A stretch of 64,000 nucleotides of DNA from Terasakiella sp. SH-1 (GCF_004564135.1 NZ_CP038255.1:1520501-1584500); one strand, 5' to 3'. Shown: positions 27,684 to 36,677, counted from the stretch's first letter. Numbers and translations are program-made. The notes: a model not told the origin generated them from the letters alone.

Positions 27684-28972
27684 GTACCCGCCTTGATGTT
27701 CTGTTAAAAGAAAACCCGCTCCAAAGCTTCAAACCCGTTGCCTACGGGATCATGGTGGCTCTGCTGACATTTCTGATCTGGAGCGTCTTCACCATGCTTG
27801 AAGAAGTTTCCGTCGCGATGGGAGAAGTGGTTCCCCAAGGCAAAGTCAAGGTCATCCAGCATTTGGAAGGCGGAATTATCACGGAAATTTTCGTCAAAGA
27901 AGGCGATGTGGTCAGAAAAGACAGCAAACTGGCGCAACTTGATCTTGGTACAGGGGGGGTCAACAAGGAAGAATTGGAAGTGCGCCTTGACGGCCTTCTT
28001 CTTAATCGCGCCCGTCTTGTTGCCGAAGGTTACAGCAAAGAACTTGAGTTCCCACAAGAAGTTGTAGAGGCCCGCCCCGGTATGGCCGCCGCTGCACAGC
28101 AGTCTTTTGAAGTACGCAAACGGGATTTGAAAAACCGCCTGAATGTCCTTAATGACAAGCTACGCCAGAAAGAGCTGGCCGTGGAAGAACTGGAAACAAA
28201 GCTTAAAAACACGAAGAATGACTTGCGTTTAAGTAAAAAACGCTTTGCCATGTCGCGTGATTTGCTGAAAGACAAACTCACATCAAAAATGGGGCATTTA
28301 AAACTGGAATCAGAAGTCCAGAAACTGGAAGGTGAAATGGTCACCCTGACCAAATCTGTCCCCAAAGCCAAAGCGGCAATGCAGGAAACCAAAAGCACCA
28401 TTGATGAAGAAATCACCGCCTTCCAACGTGAAGCGATTGAAGAACTTGGTACGGTGGAACAATCTATCGCCCAAACCTATGAACTTCTTTCCAAGGCAAC
28501 AGACCAAGGCATACGCGCCCTGATTAAAAGCCCGATTGACGGTGTGGTGAAAAACATGACCTACAATACAGTCGGCAACGTGGTCAGTGCGGGAGAGCCG
28601 ATTATGGAAATTGTACCCATCGGGGAGAACCTCGTCATCGAAGCCCGCTTAAACCCCATTGATCGGGGCTATGTTGAAGAAAATCAGGATGCCACCGTCA
28701 AGATCAACACATATGACTTTGTGCGCTATGGCGGGCTTGACGGTAAAGTGATCCATGTGGCACCGGATTCAACCACCTCACCCGAAGGAGAAACCTATTT
28801 CAGAGTCATTGTTCAAACTGAAAAAACCTATCTGGGCGAAACTGAAGGGCTATATGCAATCACACCAGGTATGGAAGCCACTGTTGATATCCATACCGGA
28901 GAAAAATCAGTGATGGAATATCTGGTCAAGCCGGTTCTTAAAATGAAACATGAAGCCTTTCGAGAAAGATAA
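27680..28972 (+). CDS. HlyD-family type I secretion membrane fusion protein
   Basis: 430 residues. It has a short cytoplasmic N-terminus, one membrane helix (about 22-42), a lipoyl-like half-motif (GKVKVIQHLEGGIITEIFVKEGDVV), a long coiled-coil hairpin (about 110-270) and the second half-motif plus beta-barrel (IKSPIDGVVKNM; FVRYGGLDGKV). This is the periplasmic adaptor linking the ABC transporter to TolC. It is coupled by a 4-base overlap to the transporter gene. A spacer of 112 bases separates it from motA. Confidence 0.92.
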   Translation: MSTRLDVLLKENPLQSFKPVAYGIMVALLTFLIWSVFTMLEEVSVAMGEVVPQGKVKVIQHLEGGIITEIFVKEGDVVRKDSKLAQLDLGTGGVNKEELEVRLDGLLLNRARLVAEGYSKELEFPQEVVEARPGMAAAAQQSFEVRKRDLKNRLNVLNDKLRQKELAVEELETKLKNTKNDLRLSKKRFAMSRDLLKDKLTSKMGHLKLESEVQKLEGEMVTLTKSVPKAKAAMQETKSTIDEEITAFQREAIEELGTVEQSIAQTYELLSKATDQGIRALIKSPIDGVVKNMTYNTVGNVVSAGEPIMEIVPIGENLVIEARLNPIDRGYVEENQDATVKINTYDFVRYGGLDGKVIHVAPDSTTSPEGETYFRVIVQTEKTYLGETEGLYAITPGMEATVDIHTGEKSVMEYLVKPVLKMKHEAFRER

Positions 28973-29084
28973 TTTAGGAAAACCATTATGACTCTGTTAG
29001 GAATTTAGGTGCATAATGTGTTCTAATAGCTTTATATTAAAGCAAACATGAGCCATATAGAGTAATAAGGCAGAGGCGTTAGAT

Positions 29085-29885
29085 ATGTCGTTTGCAACGA
29101 TAATCGGGATTTTAGGCGGTATTGGCCTGTTTGTAGGGGCCATCCTGTTAAGTACGGATAACTTCTTGATGTTCTTGGATGCACCAAGTTTCATCATGGT
29201 TATTGGCGGGACATTTGCGGCAACATTTGTTTCATACGAACCACGGTACGTTCTGCTTGCTCTTAAGCTGATCGGTCGCCTGGTCTTCGCCCCCAAAGTT
29301 GCCCGTAATATCCTGACTGCTGAAGTTGGCCGTATTATCAAATGGGGCTATACCGTCCAAAAAAATGGTATCCCGGCCTTGGAAGCTGAATCAAAAAAGG
29401 CTGCACGAGCAGATCGTTTTATCGGTTTTGGCATGGATATGGTAATTTCCGGCTATACAGGTCAGGAAGTGCGTGAAATCTTGCACAACACCATTGAGAC
29501 AACATTTGTGCGCAATACCATTCAGGCAAAAATCCTGAAAGATATCGCAGCAACCTGCCCTGCATTCGGGATGATCGGGACATTGATTGGTCTGATCATC
29601 ATGCTTGATGGCATGGGCGGTGATCCTAAGGAACTTGGTGCGGGCCTTGCCGTTGCCCTTTTGACAACGCTGTATGGTGTCTTGTTTGCCCGTATGATTT
29701 TCTTGCCCGCAGCCAATAAAATTCAACAGCGTGAAGAAATTGTGCGTTTTCGCAACTATCTTGTTGCCGAAGGCTTGTGCCTGCTCGCAGACCGTAAAAG
29801 CCCGCGTTATATTCAAGACCGTATGAACAGCTTCCTTGACCCAGCTATTCATTACAACCTTGATAAGATGATGAAAAACAAGTGA
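29085..29885 (+). CDS. motA: Flagellar stator protein MotA (PomA-like)
   Basis: 266 residues with four membrane helices (about 3-22, 30-50, 155-175, 185-205) and the large cytoplasmic loop between helices 2 and 3. The FGMIGTLIGLIIML segment in helix 3 and ALLTTLYGVLFARMIFLPAANK in helix 4 are MotA/PomA signatures. It forms the ion-conducting stator with MotB, encoded 20 bases downstream. Whether the ion is proton or sodium is not settled by inspection, although the compact N-terminus resembles PomA. No other flagellar gene is in the window. Confidence 0.88.
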   Translation: MSFATIIGILGGIGLFVGAILLSTDNFLMFLDAPSFIMVIGGTFAATFVSYEPRYVLLALKLIGRLVFAPKVARNILTAEVGRIIKWGYTVQKNGIPALEAESKKAARADRFIGFGMDMVISGYTGQEVREILHNTIETTFVRNTIQAKILKDIAATCPAFGMIGTLIGLIIMLDGMGGDPKELGAGLAVALLTTLYGVLFARMIFLPAANKIQQREEIVRFRNYLVAEGLCLLADRKSPRYIQDRMNSFLDPAIHYNLDKMMKNK

Positions 29886-29905
29886 TGAGTAAGTGAGGTA
29901 ATCAA

Positions 29906-30664
29906 ATGCCACCTCCCCCACCAGAAGACGAACCAGCTGATGAATCCTGGCTTGCGACCTATGCCGATGCCATTACCCTTTTGATGGCCTTTTTTGTCCT
30001 TCTTGTCGCAGTTTCCAAAGTCGATTTGGCCCTTTATGAAGAAGTCGCAGAAGGGATTAACCAGCAGGTTAATAAAAAAGAACGCAAAGCCCCTATTAAG
30101 GATATGAAGGCTGATGCTGCTGAAATCGTTCAGGAATATACCGATGGTAAAGCCCTTAAGCTGGGCGTGGATGACAGTGGCATTGTTCTGGAATTTGATA
30201 GTTCAACCTTCTTCCTACCCGGTACCGCACAAATTGTAGAGGCTGCCTACCCTGTTATTGCCGCCGTATCTGAACTGGTCAACGCCCCGCAATATGTCAT
30301 GTTTAATCTTGATATTGAAGGCCACACCGATGATGATCCGATCAGTACGGTTCAATTTGCCTCAAACTGGGAATTGGGGGCTGCACGTGCAGCTTCTGTA
30401 TTACGCGCTATGAATGAAAACGGCACACAGGTCAAACGCATGCGCGTTCTTTCCTATGCCGAAACCCGACCCAAGGCCCCAAATCGTGCAGAAGACGGCA
30501 CACCATTGCCTGAAAACAAAGCGCAAAACCGCCGTGTCGTTATGCGTATTCACCAAAAGCCATTTGAATATTCACCACCCAAATATGTTCCCCTAACGTC
30601 AATTGCACGTGACGTAGAGGGTACAGTACAGCCACAAGGGGCAGCACCGCAAGCTCAACAATAA
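29906..30664 (+). CDS. motB: Flagellar stator protein MotB (OmpA-like peptidoglycan-binding)
   Basis: 252 residues. A Pro-rich start (MPPPPPEDEP) leads to the single membrane helix TYADAITLLMAFFVLL, whose Asp21 is the ion-binding residue. A plug/linker and the OmpA-like domain follow (about 110-235; IEGHTDDDPI, SNWELGAARAASVLR), which anchors the stator to the cell wall. Partner of the preceding MotA. It converges with the small Cys-rich genes at 30680. Confidence 0.9.
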   Translation: MPPPPPEDEPADESWLATYADAITLLMAFFVLLVAVSKVDLALYEEVAEGINQQVNKKERKAPIKDMKADAAEIVQEYTDGKALKLGVDDSGIVLEFDSSTFFLPGTAQIVEAAYPVIAAVSELVNAPQYVMFNLDIEGHTDDDPISTVQFASNWELGAARAASVLRAMNENGTQVKRMRVLSYAETRPKAPNRAEDGTPLPENKAQNRRVVMRIHQKPFEYSPPKYVPLTSIARDVEGTVQPQGAAPQAQQ

Positions 30665-30679
30665 GATCATAAATGGTGA

Positions 30680-31078
30680 TTACAGACCGCAGTATTTGCA
30701 GTCGATACAATTTTCTTCATCGGGTATAAGGATGTCCTGAACCACATGTTTCAGATATTCCTCTGCCCGTTTTTTATTGTGTACACCGATCACCTGATCA
30801 AAGTTTTTCAACTGTTCAAGGATCGTCACTTGAAGGCTGGACAAGTTTTTACAAAGCGACGCAAATCCATCAAACTGACGCGTGACCTCTGCCTTGTTTT
30901 TACAGTGCTCATAGGCTTTTTCTGCAAGTTTTTGTAACTCTAACAGTTGAACAACTTCATTGTCCCCATACGTTTGGGCAATGAAGTAATCTGTATAGAG
31001 TTCATGCAGATCACTAAAGCTGTGATAAAAGTTATGAAAATATCCGCAGTCTTGCGAACTTCCCTGTTCTGACAACAT
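30680..31078 (-). CDS. Uncharacterised small helical protein with C-terminal CxxCxxC
   Basis: 132 residues, not recognised. The body is predicted all-helical and His-rich near the start (FHNFYHSF, DLHELYTDYF). It ends in CIDCKYCGL, a possible metal-binding tail. No signal peptide or membrane helix is seen. It starts 23 bases after the stop of the NTF2-like gene, so the two are probably one transcript. A Cys tail of similar style occurs on the hemerythrin-like protein at 7361-7798; whether this is more than coincidence is unknown. Confidence 0.55.
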   Translation of the reverse strand: MLSEQGSSQDCGYFHNFYHSFSDLHELYTDYFIAQTYGDNEVVQLLELQKLAEKAYEHCKNKAEVTRQFDGFASLCKNLSSLQVTILEQLKNFDQVIGVHNKKRAEEYLKHVVQDILIPDEENCIDCKYCGL

Positions 31079-31101
31079 CGTCTACTCCCCTGTCCACCTG
31101 A

Positions 31102-31554
31102 TCAGCAGAGTAGTTTCTCACATGTTTGTGGGCATGTTTTATCATCTTCATAGCGCATCTGTTTATGAGCACAGCAAAAGCGCACACTTGAAACCACACT
31201 TGTATCGGTCAATTCCGTATGAAGATGTGCCTTTTTACCTTTTTCGGCCTCACACACGACAACAGAAAGAGGGGTATTTTCAGCCAAAATTGCCACACAC
31301 GGCATGGCACGCGTATCTTTGAAATCAATCAAACCACACACTGCTGTAATCGGTACATCGTTTTCAATAGATGTAACCCAGTATTTTTTGACGCGTTTTG
31401 CAACAGCATTCACACCGACATTGACTTGCGGCTCATCCTGACGCGAAACAACAACCTCATCTTCAAATAGACTTTCGATATATTCTATATCGTATTCATT
31501 GAATGCTGTAACATAGTCGTTCGCGACTGCTTTGCATTGTGCTCTATTTGCCAT
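31102..31554 (-). CDS. Small NTF2/SnoaL-like protein with Cys-rich tail
   Basis: 150 residues. The first 110 resemble the SnoaL/NTF2-like cone fold (VANDYVTAFNEYDIEYIESLF, a GVNAVAKRVKKYW helix, then strands), a fold used by small enzymes and ligand-binding proteins. The final 35 residues carry five or six cysteines (RFCCAHK, TCPQTCEKLLC) plus His, suggesting bound metal or disulfides. The family call is tentative and function unknown. GGTGG before the ATG is a fair ribosome site. First gene of a probable two-gene unit. Confidence 0.55.
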   Translation of the reverse strand: MANRAQCKAVANDYVTAFNEYDIEYIESLFEDEVVVSRQDEPQVNVGVNAVAKRVKKYWVTSIENDVPITAVCGLIDFKDTRAMPCVAILAENTPLSVVVCEAEKGKKAHLHTELTDTSVVSSVRFCCAHKQMRYEDDKTCPQTCEKLLC

Positions 31555-31919
31555 TTTTTTCCACCATTAGGCCTTCTTACCTAAATAAAAAATATCACAA
31601 CCCCTCGTTACGCATAGTTTCGCGCGGCTTCATTTACTTTTTTGTTACAGGGATAATATCAAAGTAAGAACCGCTCTAAAAACTACGTAATGCCCTCTAA
31701 CCCTTTTTCTCCAAATAGCATATACTTTAGGTTAGTTAAATATAGCTATATAGCTATACCATGGAATAGATTCACAGGGATTTTATCTATATTTTTTGAT
31801 AAAATTTTATCTTTATCGTTTTAGGGATCGGAATTATACGTATTCGATTCGCAACCTTTTGGACAAAATGGCCTGCTTGTTGGCAACTACAAAATTATAT
31901 TATTTGTAATCAAGATGTT
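31555..31919. other. 365-base AT-rich intergenic region
   Basis: No gene is seen. It should hold the promoter of the NTF2-like gene and the end of the MBL hydrolase transcript. It contains a perfect 18-base palindrome (31741-31758) and an 8-base inverted repeat ATTTTATC / GATAAAAT (31780-31787 and 31798-31805). I see no convincing -35/-10 pair. Confidence 0.6.
31741..31758. promoter_or_regulatory. Perfect 18-base palindrome
   Basis: TATAGCTATATAGCTATA reads the same on both strands, and contains two copies of TATAGCTATA overlapping by two. It lies about 190 bases upstream of the NTF2-like start. It could bind a dimeric regulator, but AT-richness raises the chance of random occurrence. Confidence 0.35.
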
Positions 31920-32741
31920 TCAAACTTCAATCGTCATGAGTTCTTTTGCGGCAAAGACCTTATCCCACTTCTCTACTGCAAGTTTTTCAATCTCTGTCAT
32001 CATGTCATCTGTATGTTCAGGGTCATGATGAAACAGGGCTAGGCGTTTCACATTGGCCTGCTGACATACACGGATACCTTCTTGCCACGTAGAATGGCCC
32101 CACCCGATCTTTTCCTTGAATGTCTCATCACTATAAGTCGTGTCATATATAACAAGGTCAGCGCCTTCAATCAGGGCCAAGACATTCTGGTCTGGTGCTC
32201 CAATAACATGTTCGGTATCAGTAACATAACAGATCGCTTTGCCATTATATTCAATACGATAGCCCGTGGCCCCATTAGGGTGATTCAGAGGTTTTGTGAA
32301 TACACGGATACCATTATTAAATGAAAAGTCTTCCCCGCCACGAAAATCTTCAAAGGTAAGGCTGGCTTGCATGACTTCTAAGGGGACGGGAAAAGTTGGA
32401 TTTGCCATTTGACTGGCAAGAACCTGACGGATCCCCCCAACATCCATTAAATGCCCTGCCATCACATGGAAACTATTGCCCGGAATATAAGCCGGGGTAA
32501 AGAAAGGAAAGCCGTTGATATGATCCCAATGGGTGTGGGTTAATAAAAGGTGGGAATTTTTGTGCCCAGCCTTCAAAAGATCCTGGCCCAAACAGCGTAT
32601 GCCCGTTCCGGCATCTAAAATGAGGCGATGGTCATCAGCTTTAATTTCAATACAGCTTGTATTGCCGCCATATTCGATATGTTGTGGCGAGGGACAGGCA
32701 ATTGAGCCCCGTACTCCCCAAAATTTTACAGCAAACGACAT
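31920..32741 (-). CDS. MBL-fold metallo-hydrolase
   Basis: 273 residues of the metallo-beta-lactamase fold. The metal motif is THTHWDH (HxHxDH), with further ligands in LNHPNGATGY, the VTDTEH segment and the final LFHHDPEH. The N-terminus VKFWGVRGSIACPSP with GGNTSCIE is typical of a broad group related to phosphodiesterases such as PhnP. The substrate cannot be named from sequence. It stands alone, about 90 bases after the SAM hydrolase gene in the same direction. Confidence 0.82.
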   Translation of the reverse strand: MSFAVKFWGVRGSIACPSPQHIEYGGNTSCIEIKADDHRLILDAGTGIRCLGQDLLKAGHKNSHLLLTHTHWDHINGFPFFTPAYIPGNSFHVMAGHLMDVGGIRQVLASQMANPTFPVPLEVMQASLTFEDFRGGEDFSFNNGIRVFTKPLNHPNGATGYRIEYNGKAICYVTDTEHVIGAPDQNVLALIEGADLVIYDTTYSDETFKEKIGWGHSTWQEGIRVCQQANVKRLALFHHDPEHTDDMMTEIEKLAVEKWDKVFAAKELMTIEV

Positions 32742-32832
32742 TTTACAACTCCGGCTTAAGCAGCCTCGGCAATTTTTAATTATATGATCTATTCTTGCAA
32801 ATTAGACAGGAAAGTAAATGATTATTCTCCGA

Positions 32833-33558
32833 TCATGTTACATCCATCAAGTTTCCAATCTCTAAACCAAAATGCCGTGCCGCATTTCCCTGATTAACTG
32901 CAATTTCAACAAATCCAGACGAGTTATAATACCAAAAAGCTTCTCCGGGCTGTGTCTGACAAAAGACATCGGCATATGCGATGCGGTGTCCCTGAACCCT
33001 CAATACCCGCTCTTTTGGAAAGTCCCCTTCTCTGAGACTGGTCCAACAATTACCATAAACATCTATATAAATAATATTTACAATTTTATCTTTAATTATA
33101 TTTTTCTTAAGTTCACTTATTTCAAGCTGTTGTCGTGGGAAGTCTTGCCCTTTTGATAGCATTGCAGCAACCGGGGCAAACAGGTCCCGACCATGAAATG
33201 AATGAGACAACGCATCCGGTCGCCATAAAATCTCATAAGCCTCTACATCTGCATACCGTGCCAGTATAGAGGTAAAAATCCCATTATCGGGACCAACAAA
33301 CCAGCATTCATCGCATTTGAGGCATATCGGTTTTCGGCTTCCCCCCACACCGGGATCAACCACACAAAGATACACGCAGCCTTGGGGCATTTCACAGATC
33401 AGTCCATCTAACAACAAGGAAGCCGCCTCAATATTAAAGGCAGGCACATCCACCATCAGGTCAATGATAGAGCTGGCTGGATTATATTCCAGAATCCGTG
33501 CTTTCATCTGGCCCAAATAAGGGCCTGTCACGCCAAAATCTGTAAATGTGACAATCAT
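32833..33558 (-). CDS. SAM hydrolase / SAM hydroxide adenosyltransferase (DUF62 family)
   Basis: 241 residues. The N-terminal TDFGVTGPYLGQMKA, the VVDPGVGGSRKP loop and HSFHGRDLFAPVAAM are signatures of the DUF62 family, whose members hydrolyse S-adenosylmethionine to adenosine and methionine and share a fold with fluorinases. The halogenase-specific insertions are not obvious, so hydrolase is the safer call. It starts in a 4-base overlap with the fatty acid hydroxylase gene, so the two are coupled. Confidence 0.85.
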   Translation of the reverse strand: MIVTFTDFGVTGPYLGQMKARILEYNPASSIIDLMVDVPAFNIEAASLLLDGLICEMPQGCVYLCVVDPGVGGSRKPICLKCDECWFVGPDNGIFTSILARYADVEAYEILWRPDALSHSFHGRDLFAPVAAMLSKGQDFPRQQLEISELKKNIIKDKIVNIIYIDVYGNCWTSLREGDFPKERVLRVQGHRIAYADVFCQTQPGEAFWYYNSSGFVEIAVNQGNAARHFGLEIGNLMDVT

Positions 33559-34361
33559 GCCTTTCCCTTAAACGGTATTTTCAACATCGACCATAATTTC
33601 AAACAGGACTTACCTTTAAAATCGGCCAAACCAATGGTCATTTTATCATGCCCCATCATCGGCTGGCTGGTATAGCTTTGAAAAGCGCGATCCCAACAGC
33701 TCAAAAAAAAGCCGTAATTACTATTGGTTTCCTGACTTAATACAGAATGATGGACACGGTGCATGTCTGGTGTAACGATAAAAAGGCGCACCATTCGGTC
33801 CACCCCAAAAGGTAACTTCAAATTTGCATGATTAAACATGGCCATGGCATTCAGCAGAATTTCAAAAATAATCACTGCCAGTACATCAATGCCAAAGATA
33901 AAGATAACGACAATTTTATAAAAAATTGAAATGATAATCTCTAAGGGGTGGAAACGTATCCCCGTTGTAACATCACATTCCAAATCACAATGATGCATGC
34001 GATGTAAACGCCATAGTATAGGGATTTTATGCATGGCCCGATGCTGCATATAGATCGCCAGATCAAGGATCACGACCCCTAACAGCGTATTGACCAATTC
34101 TGTTGAGGCAGAAATATTCATCAAGGCTGCGTTTTCAACACTCACATAATAAGCCACACTCACAGGCACCCAGGGCATAAAGACCCGCACACATAGCCCA
34201 CCAATGAGCAAAACTCCAATATTTGCCCCCCACCTCTGTCCTCTGGGGAATAAACGCGCACGCTTGGGGAAGAGTCCTTCACAAAAAGCAACCAGACAGA
34301 AAACAGAGAAAAACACGCCAAGTCGAATAAAACCTTCATTACTTGTAATGAATTCACTCAT
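33555..34361 (-). CDS. Sterol desaturase / fatty acid hydroxylase family membrane di-iron enzyme
   Basis: 268 residues with four or more membrane helices and the eight-His di-iron signature: QHRAMH, HRMHH and HRVHH, plus FNHANL between them. Members hydroxylate or desaturate lipid chains, including carotenoids, sterols and ornithine lipids (OlsE-type). The substrate cannot be fixed from sequence. It lies seven bases after the EamA gene and overlaps the SAM hydrolase gene, both in the same direction, all downstream of phoB. A role in lipid change under phosphate limitation is possible but inferred. Confidence 0.82.
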   Translation of the reverse strand: MSEFITSNEGFIRLGVFFSVFCLVAFCEGLFPKRARLFPRGQRWGANIGVLLIGGLCVRVFMPWVPVSVAYYVSVENAALMNISASTELVNTLLGVVILDLAIYMQHRAMHKIPILWRLHRMHHCDLECDVTTGIRFHPLEIIISIFYKIVVIFIFGIDVLAVIIFEILLNAMAMFNHANLKLPFGVDRMVRLFIVTPDMHRVHHSVLSQETNSNYGFFLSCWDRAFQSYTSQPMMGHDKMTIGLADFKGKSCLKLWSMLKIPFKGKA

Positions 34362-34368
34362 GACTGGC

Positions 34369-35217
34369 TTATTTCCTCATTTGCCTAAACTGAATGATGG
34401 CAACCCCTGTCATCGTTAGGAGGCCACCAATCATCTTATAAATAGTGAAGGCTTCCCCCAATAAAAAGACCCCAGCCCCCACTCCGATCATTGGGGCTAA
34501 TAAGGTGAAAGGAACCACTTGGTTTACATCAAGACGACCAATCAATTTGTACCATAAATGATAAGCAATAACGGAAGAGCCTAAAATCGTATAGCAGAGC
34601 AGCAGCCAGACATGGGCTTCAGCTTCTTGCACAGCACGTAATTGGTCACTTTCCCAGAAATAGGACATGACAGCTAACACAGGAACTGCAAATAGGCTCA
34701 TCCATCCCATAATAGCCAAAGGGGGGACATCTTCCAGTTTCTTGATCATAATGTTTGCCCATGCCCAGCAAAAGGCACATAAGATCACGGAAACAATGGA
34801 AACAAGTGTGCCCCCCTGTGGTTCACCCGCCAGAAATGCCGCCCCGATAAAGGCCATAGACATCCCCGCCCCACGTTTCAGCCCCAGTTTATCTGCAAAG
34901 AAAATGGCGGCTAGAATTGAACTAAACGGCACCCCAAGCTGTAGCAACAAAGCAACCGTTGCCGCATCGGCCCCCTGAAAGCCAACAAAAAACAAACCGA
35001 AATGCCCCACCCCTAACACAAGGGCAATGGGGATAATCTGTTTGAGCTGCGCATAGGACAGCCGGAAAAAAGGAAGAAGGATCGCCGCTGTAATCAAAAA
35101 GCGAACCACCGTCAGGGTCAATGGCGGAACCGAAGCCACAGAAACTTTAATAGCGGCAAAATTAAACCCCCAGATAATAACCACGCATAATGCTTGGACT
35201 GTATCACGGAGGTTCAT
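34369..35217 (-). CDS. EamA/DMT-family transporter
   Basis: 282 residues with ten membrane helices arranged as two EamA repeats (about 8-137 and 145-278). IWGFNFAAIKVSVASVPP near the start and AYHLWYKLIGRLDVNQVVPFTLLAPMIG-type sequence in the second repeat are typical of the drug/metabolite transporter family. The exported substrate is unknown; relatives export amino acids or small metabolites. It begins 45 bases after the phoB stop and may be on the same transcript. Confidence 0.85.
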   Translation of the reverse strand: MNLRDTVQALCVVIIWGFNFAAIKVSVASVPPLTLTVVRFLITAAILLPFFRLSYAQLKQIIPIALVLGVGHFGLFFVGFQGADAATVALLLQLGVPFSSILAAIFFADKLGLKRGAGMSMAFIGAAFLAGEPQGGTLVSIVSVILCAFCWAWANIMIKKLEDVPPLAIMGWMSLFAVPVLAVMSYFWESDQLRAVQEAEAHVWLLLCYTILGSSVIAYHLWYKLIGRLDVNQVVPFTLLAPMIGVGAGVFLLGEAFTIYKMIGGLLTMTGVAIIQFRQMRK

Positions 35218-35262
35218 AAGTTTACTGCCTTGCCTGCTGTCTTTCGCAGACTATGGCATATG

Positions 35263-35952
35263 TCAGACGGTTGAGTCTAACGAATAACCCGCTGCCCGTA
35301 CGGTGCGGATGAAATCCGGTTTGTCATCAACACTTAAGGCTTTGCGAAGACGGCGGATGTGCACATCCACAGTGCGGACCTCCACATGAATATCGCGCCC
35401 CCAAACTTTATCCAACAGTTGTTCACGTGAGAACACACGACCAGGACGTTCCATCAGAACACGTAATAAACGATATTCCGTTGGACCAAGGTGAATGGGT
35501 GTGCTTTCACGCAAAACCTTATGTTCAGATAAATCCATAGAAATATCTTCATAAGAGAGCTTATCTTCAGCCAAAGTCGGGCTAGAACGACGCAACACAG
35601 CCTTTGCACGTGCGACCAGTTCATTGGGAGAAAATGGCTTGACGATATAATCGTCCGCACCACTATCCAGTCCACGAATGCGGTCATTTTCTTCACCACG
35701 AGCTGTCAGCATAATAATCGGTAAGGATTTTGTGCTTTTACGTTCACGAAGACGACGACAAACCTCAATCCCGCTTAAGCCCGGCAACATCCAGTCAAGA
35801 ATAAGAAGATCAGGTTCCTCTTCTTCAACCAGCAACATGGCCTCTTCACCATCACCAACACAAAGAGCACGAAAGCCCTCTTTCTCAATATTATAACGAA
35901 CCAATTCAGCCAGAGGTGGTTCGTCTTCAACGATCAAAACCAATGGGTCCAT
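35263..35952 (-). CDS. phoB: Phosphate regulon response regulator PhoB
   Basis: 229-residue OmpR-type regulator. The receiver domain has the phospho-acceptor Asp in LILDWMLPG and the conserved Lys in DDYIVKPFSPNEL. The winged-helix domain (about 130-229) contains SREQLLDKVWGRDIHVEVRTVDVHI. Phosphorylated PhoB binds Pho boxes such as the one before pstS. It is the last core gene of the phoR-pst-phoU-phoB string. Confidence 0.96.
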   Translation of the reverse strand: MDPLVLIVEDEPPLAELVRYNIEKEGFRALCVGDGEEAMLLVEEEEPDLLILDWMLPGLSGIEVCRRLRERKSTKSLPIIMLTARGEENDRIRGLDSGADDYIVKPFSPNELVARAKAVLRRSSPTLAEDKLSYEDISMDLSEHKVLRESTPIHLGPTEYRLLRVLMERPGRVFSREQLLDKVWGRDIHVEVRTVDVHIRRLRKALSVDDKPDFIRTVRAAGYSLDSTV

Positions 35953-35958
35953 TTTCGT

Positions 35959-36669
35959 TTACTCTTCCAAACCTGTAAAACTTGCTTCATCATCTTTTGG
36001 GCGTTCATCTTCCAGATGTTTCCCGGTAACAAGGAAGTGGACATTTTCAGCGATGTTGGTTGCATGATCGCCTGCGCGTTCCACATTTTTTGCAATGAAC
36101 AACAAATGCGTACAAGGCGTGATATTGCGCGGGTCTTCCATCATATAGGTCAGAAGCTCCCGAAACAGGCTGGTATGGAGCTGGTCAACAACCTCGTCTT
36201 GCTGACGAATATCAAGAGCTTTACGCTCATCCCGTTCCAGATACGCATCCAACACATTATGTACCATGGATTGCACCAACGAAGACATCCGCGCAATGGT
36301 ATGAACAGCACCGATTGGTGCAGCACTGGATAAGGTGATCGTGCGTTTTGCGATATTTTTTGAAAGATCCCCAATCCGTTCAAGATCAGAAGATGTTTTC
36401 AACGCTGCAATCACGGCACGCAGATCATCGGCAACAGGCTGGCGCAAGGCGAGAATACGGGTTACTTCCGTATTAATTTCCATTTCCAGCTCATCAACCT
36501 TCAAATCATCGTGGATAACATCAGCTGCAACTGCTGTATCGCGTTTAACAAGTGCCTCACAGGCACGGCCCAGCTGAGATTCAGCAAGGCCACCCATACG
36601 GGCAATGGCGTTATCAAGCTGAGTTAGCTCAGTATCATAAGACTTAACTGTATGGTCTGTAGTATTCAT
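35959..36669 (-). CDS. phoU: Phosphate-specific transport system accessory protein PhoU
   Basis: 236 residues forming two homologous three-helix bundles, each with the ExxxD metal motif (e.g. DLERIGDLSKNIAKR and VERAGDHATNIAENV). PhoU links the PstSCAB transporter to the PhoR kinase and holds the Pho response off when phosphate is plentiful. It is located between pstB and phoB with gaps under 10 bases. Confidence 0.96.
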   Translation of the reverse strand: MNTTDHTVKSYDTELTQLDNAIARMGGLAESQLGRACEALVKRDTAVAADVIHDDLKVDELEMEINTEVTRILALRQPVADDLRAVIAALKTSSDLERIGDLSKNIAKRTITLSSAAPIGAVHTIARMSSLVQSMVHNVLDAYLERDERKALDIRQQDEVVDQLHTSLFRELLTYMMEDPRNITPCTHLLFIAKNVERAGDHATNIAENVHFLVTGKHLEDERPKDDEASFTGLEE

Positions 36670-36677
36670 GGATCAAA

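Noticed and set aside
31780-31805. Inverted repeat ATTTTATC / GATAAAAT as the terminator of the MBL hydrolase gene
   Set aside because: On the minus strand it is followed by CCCTGTG, not a T-run, and the stem has a single G-C pair.
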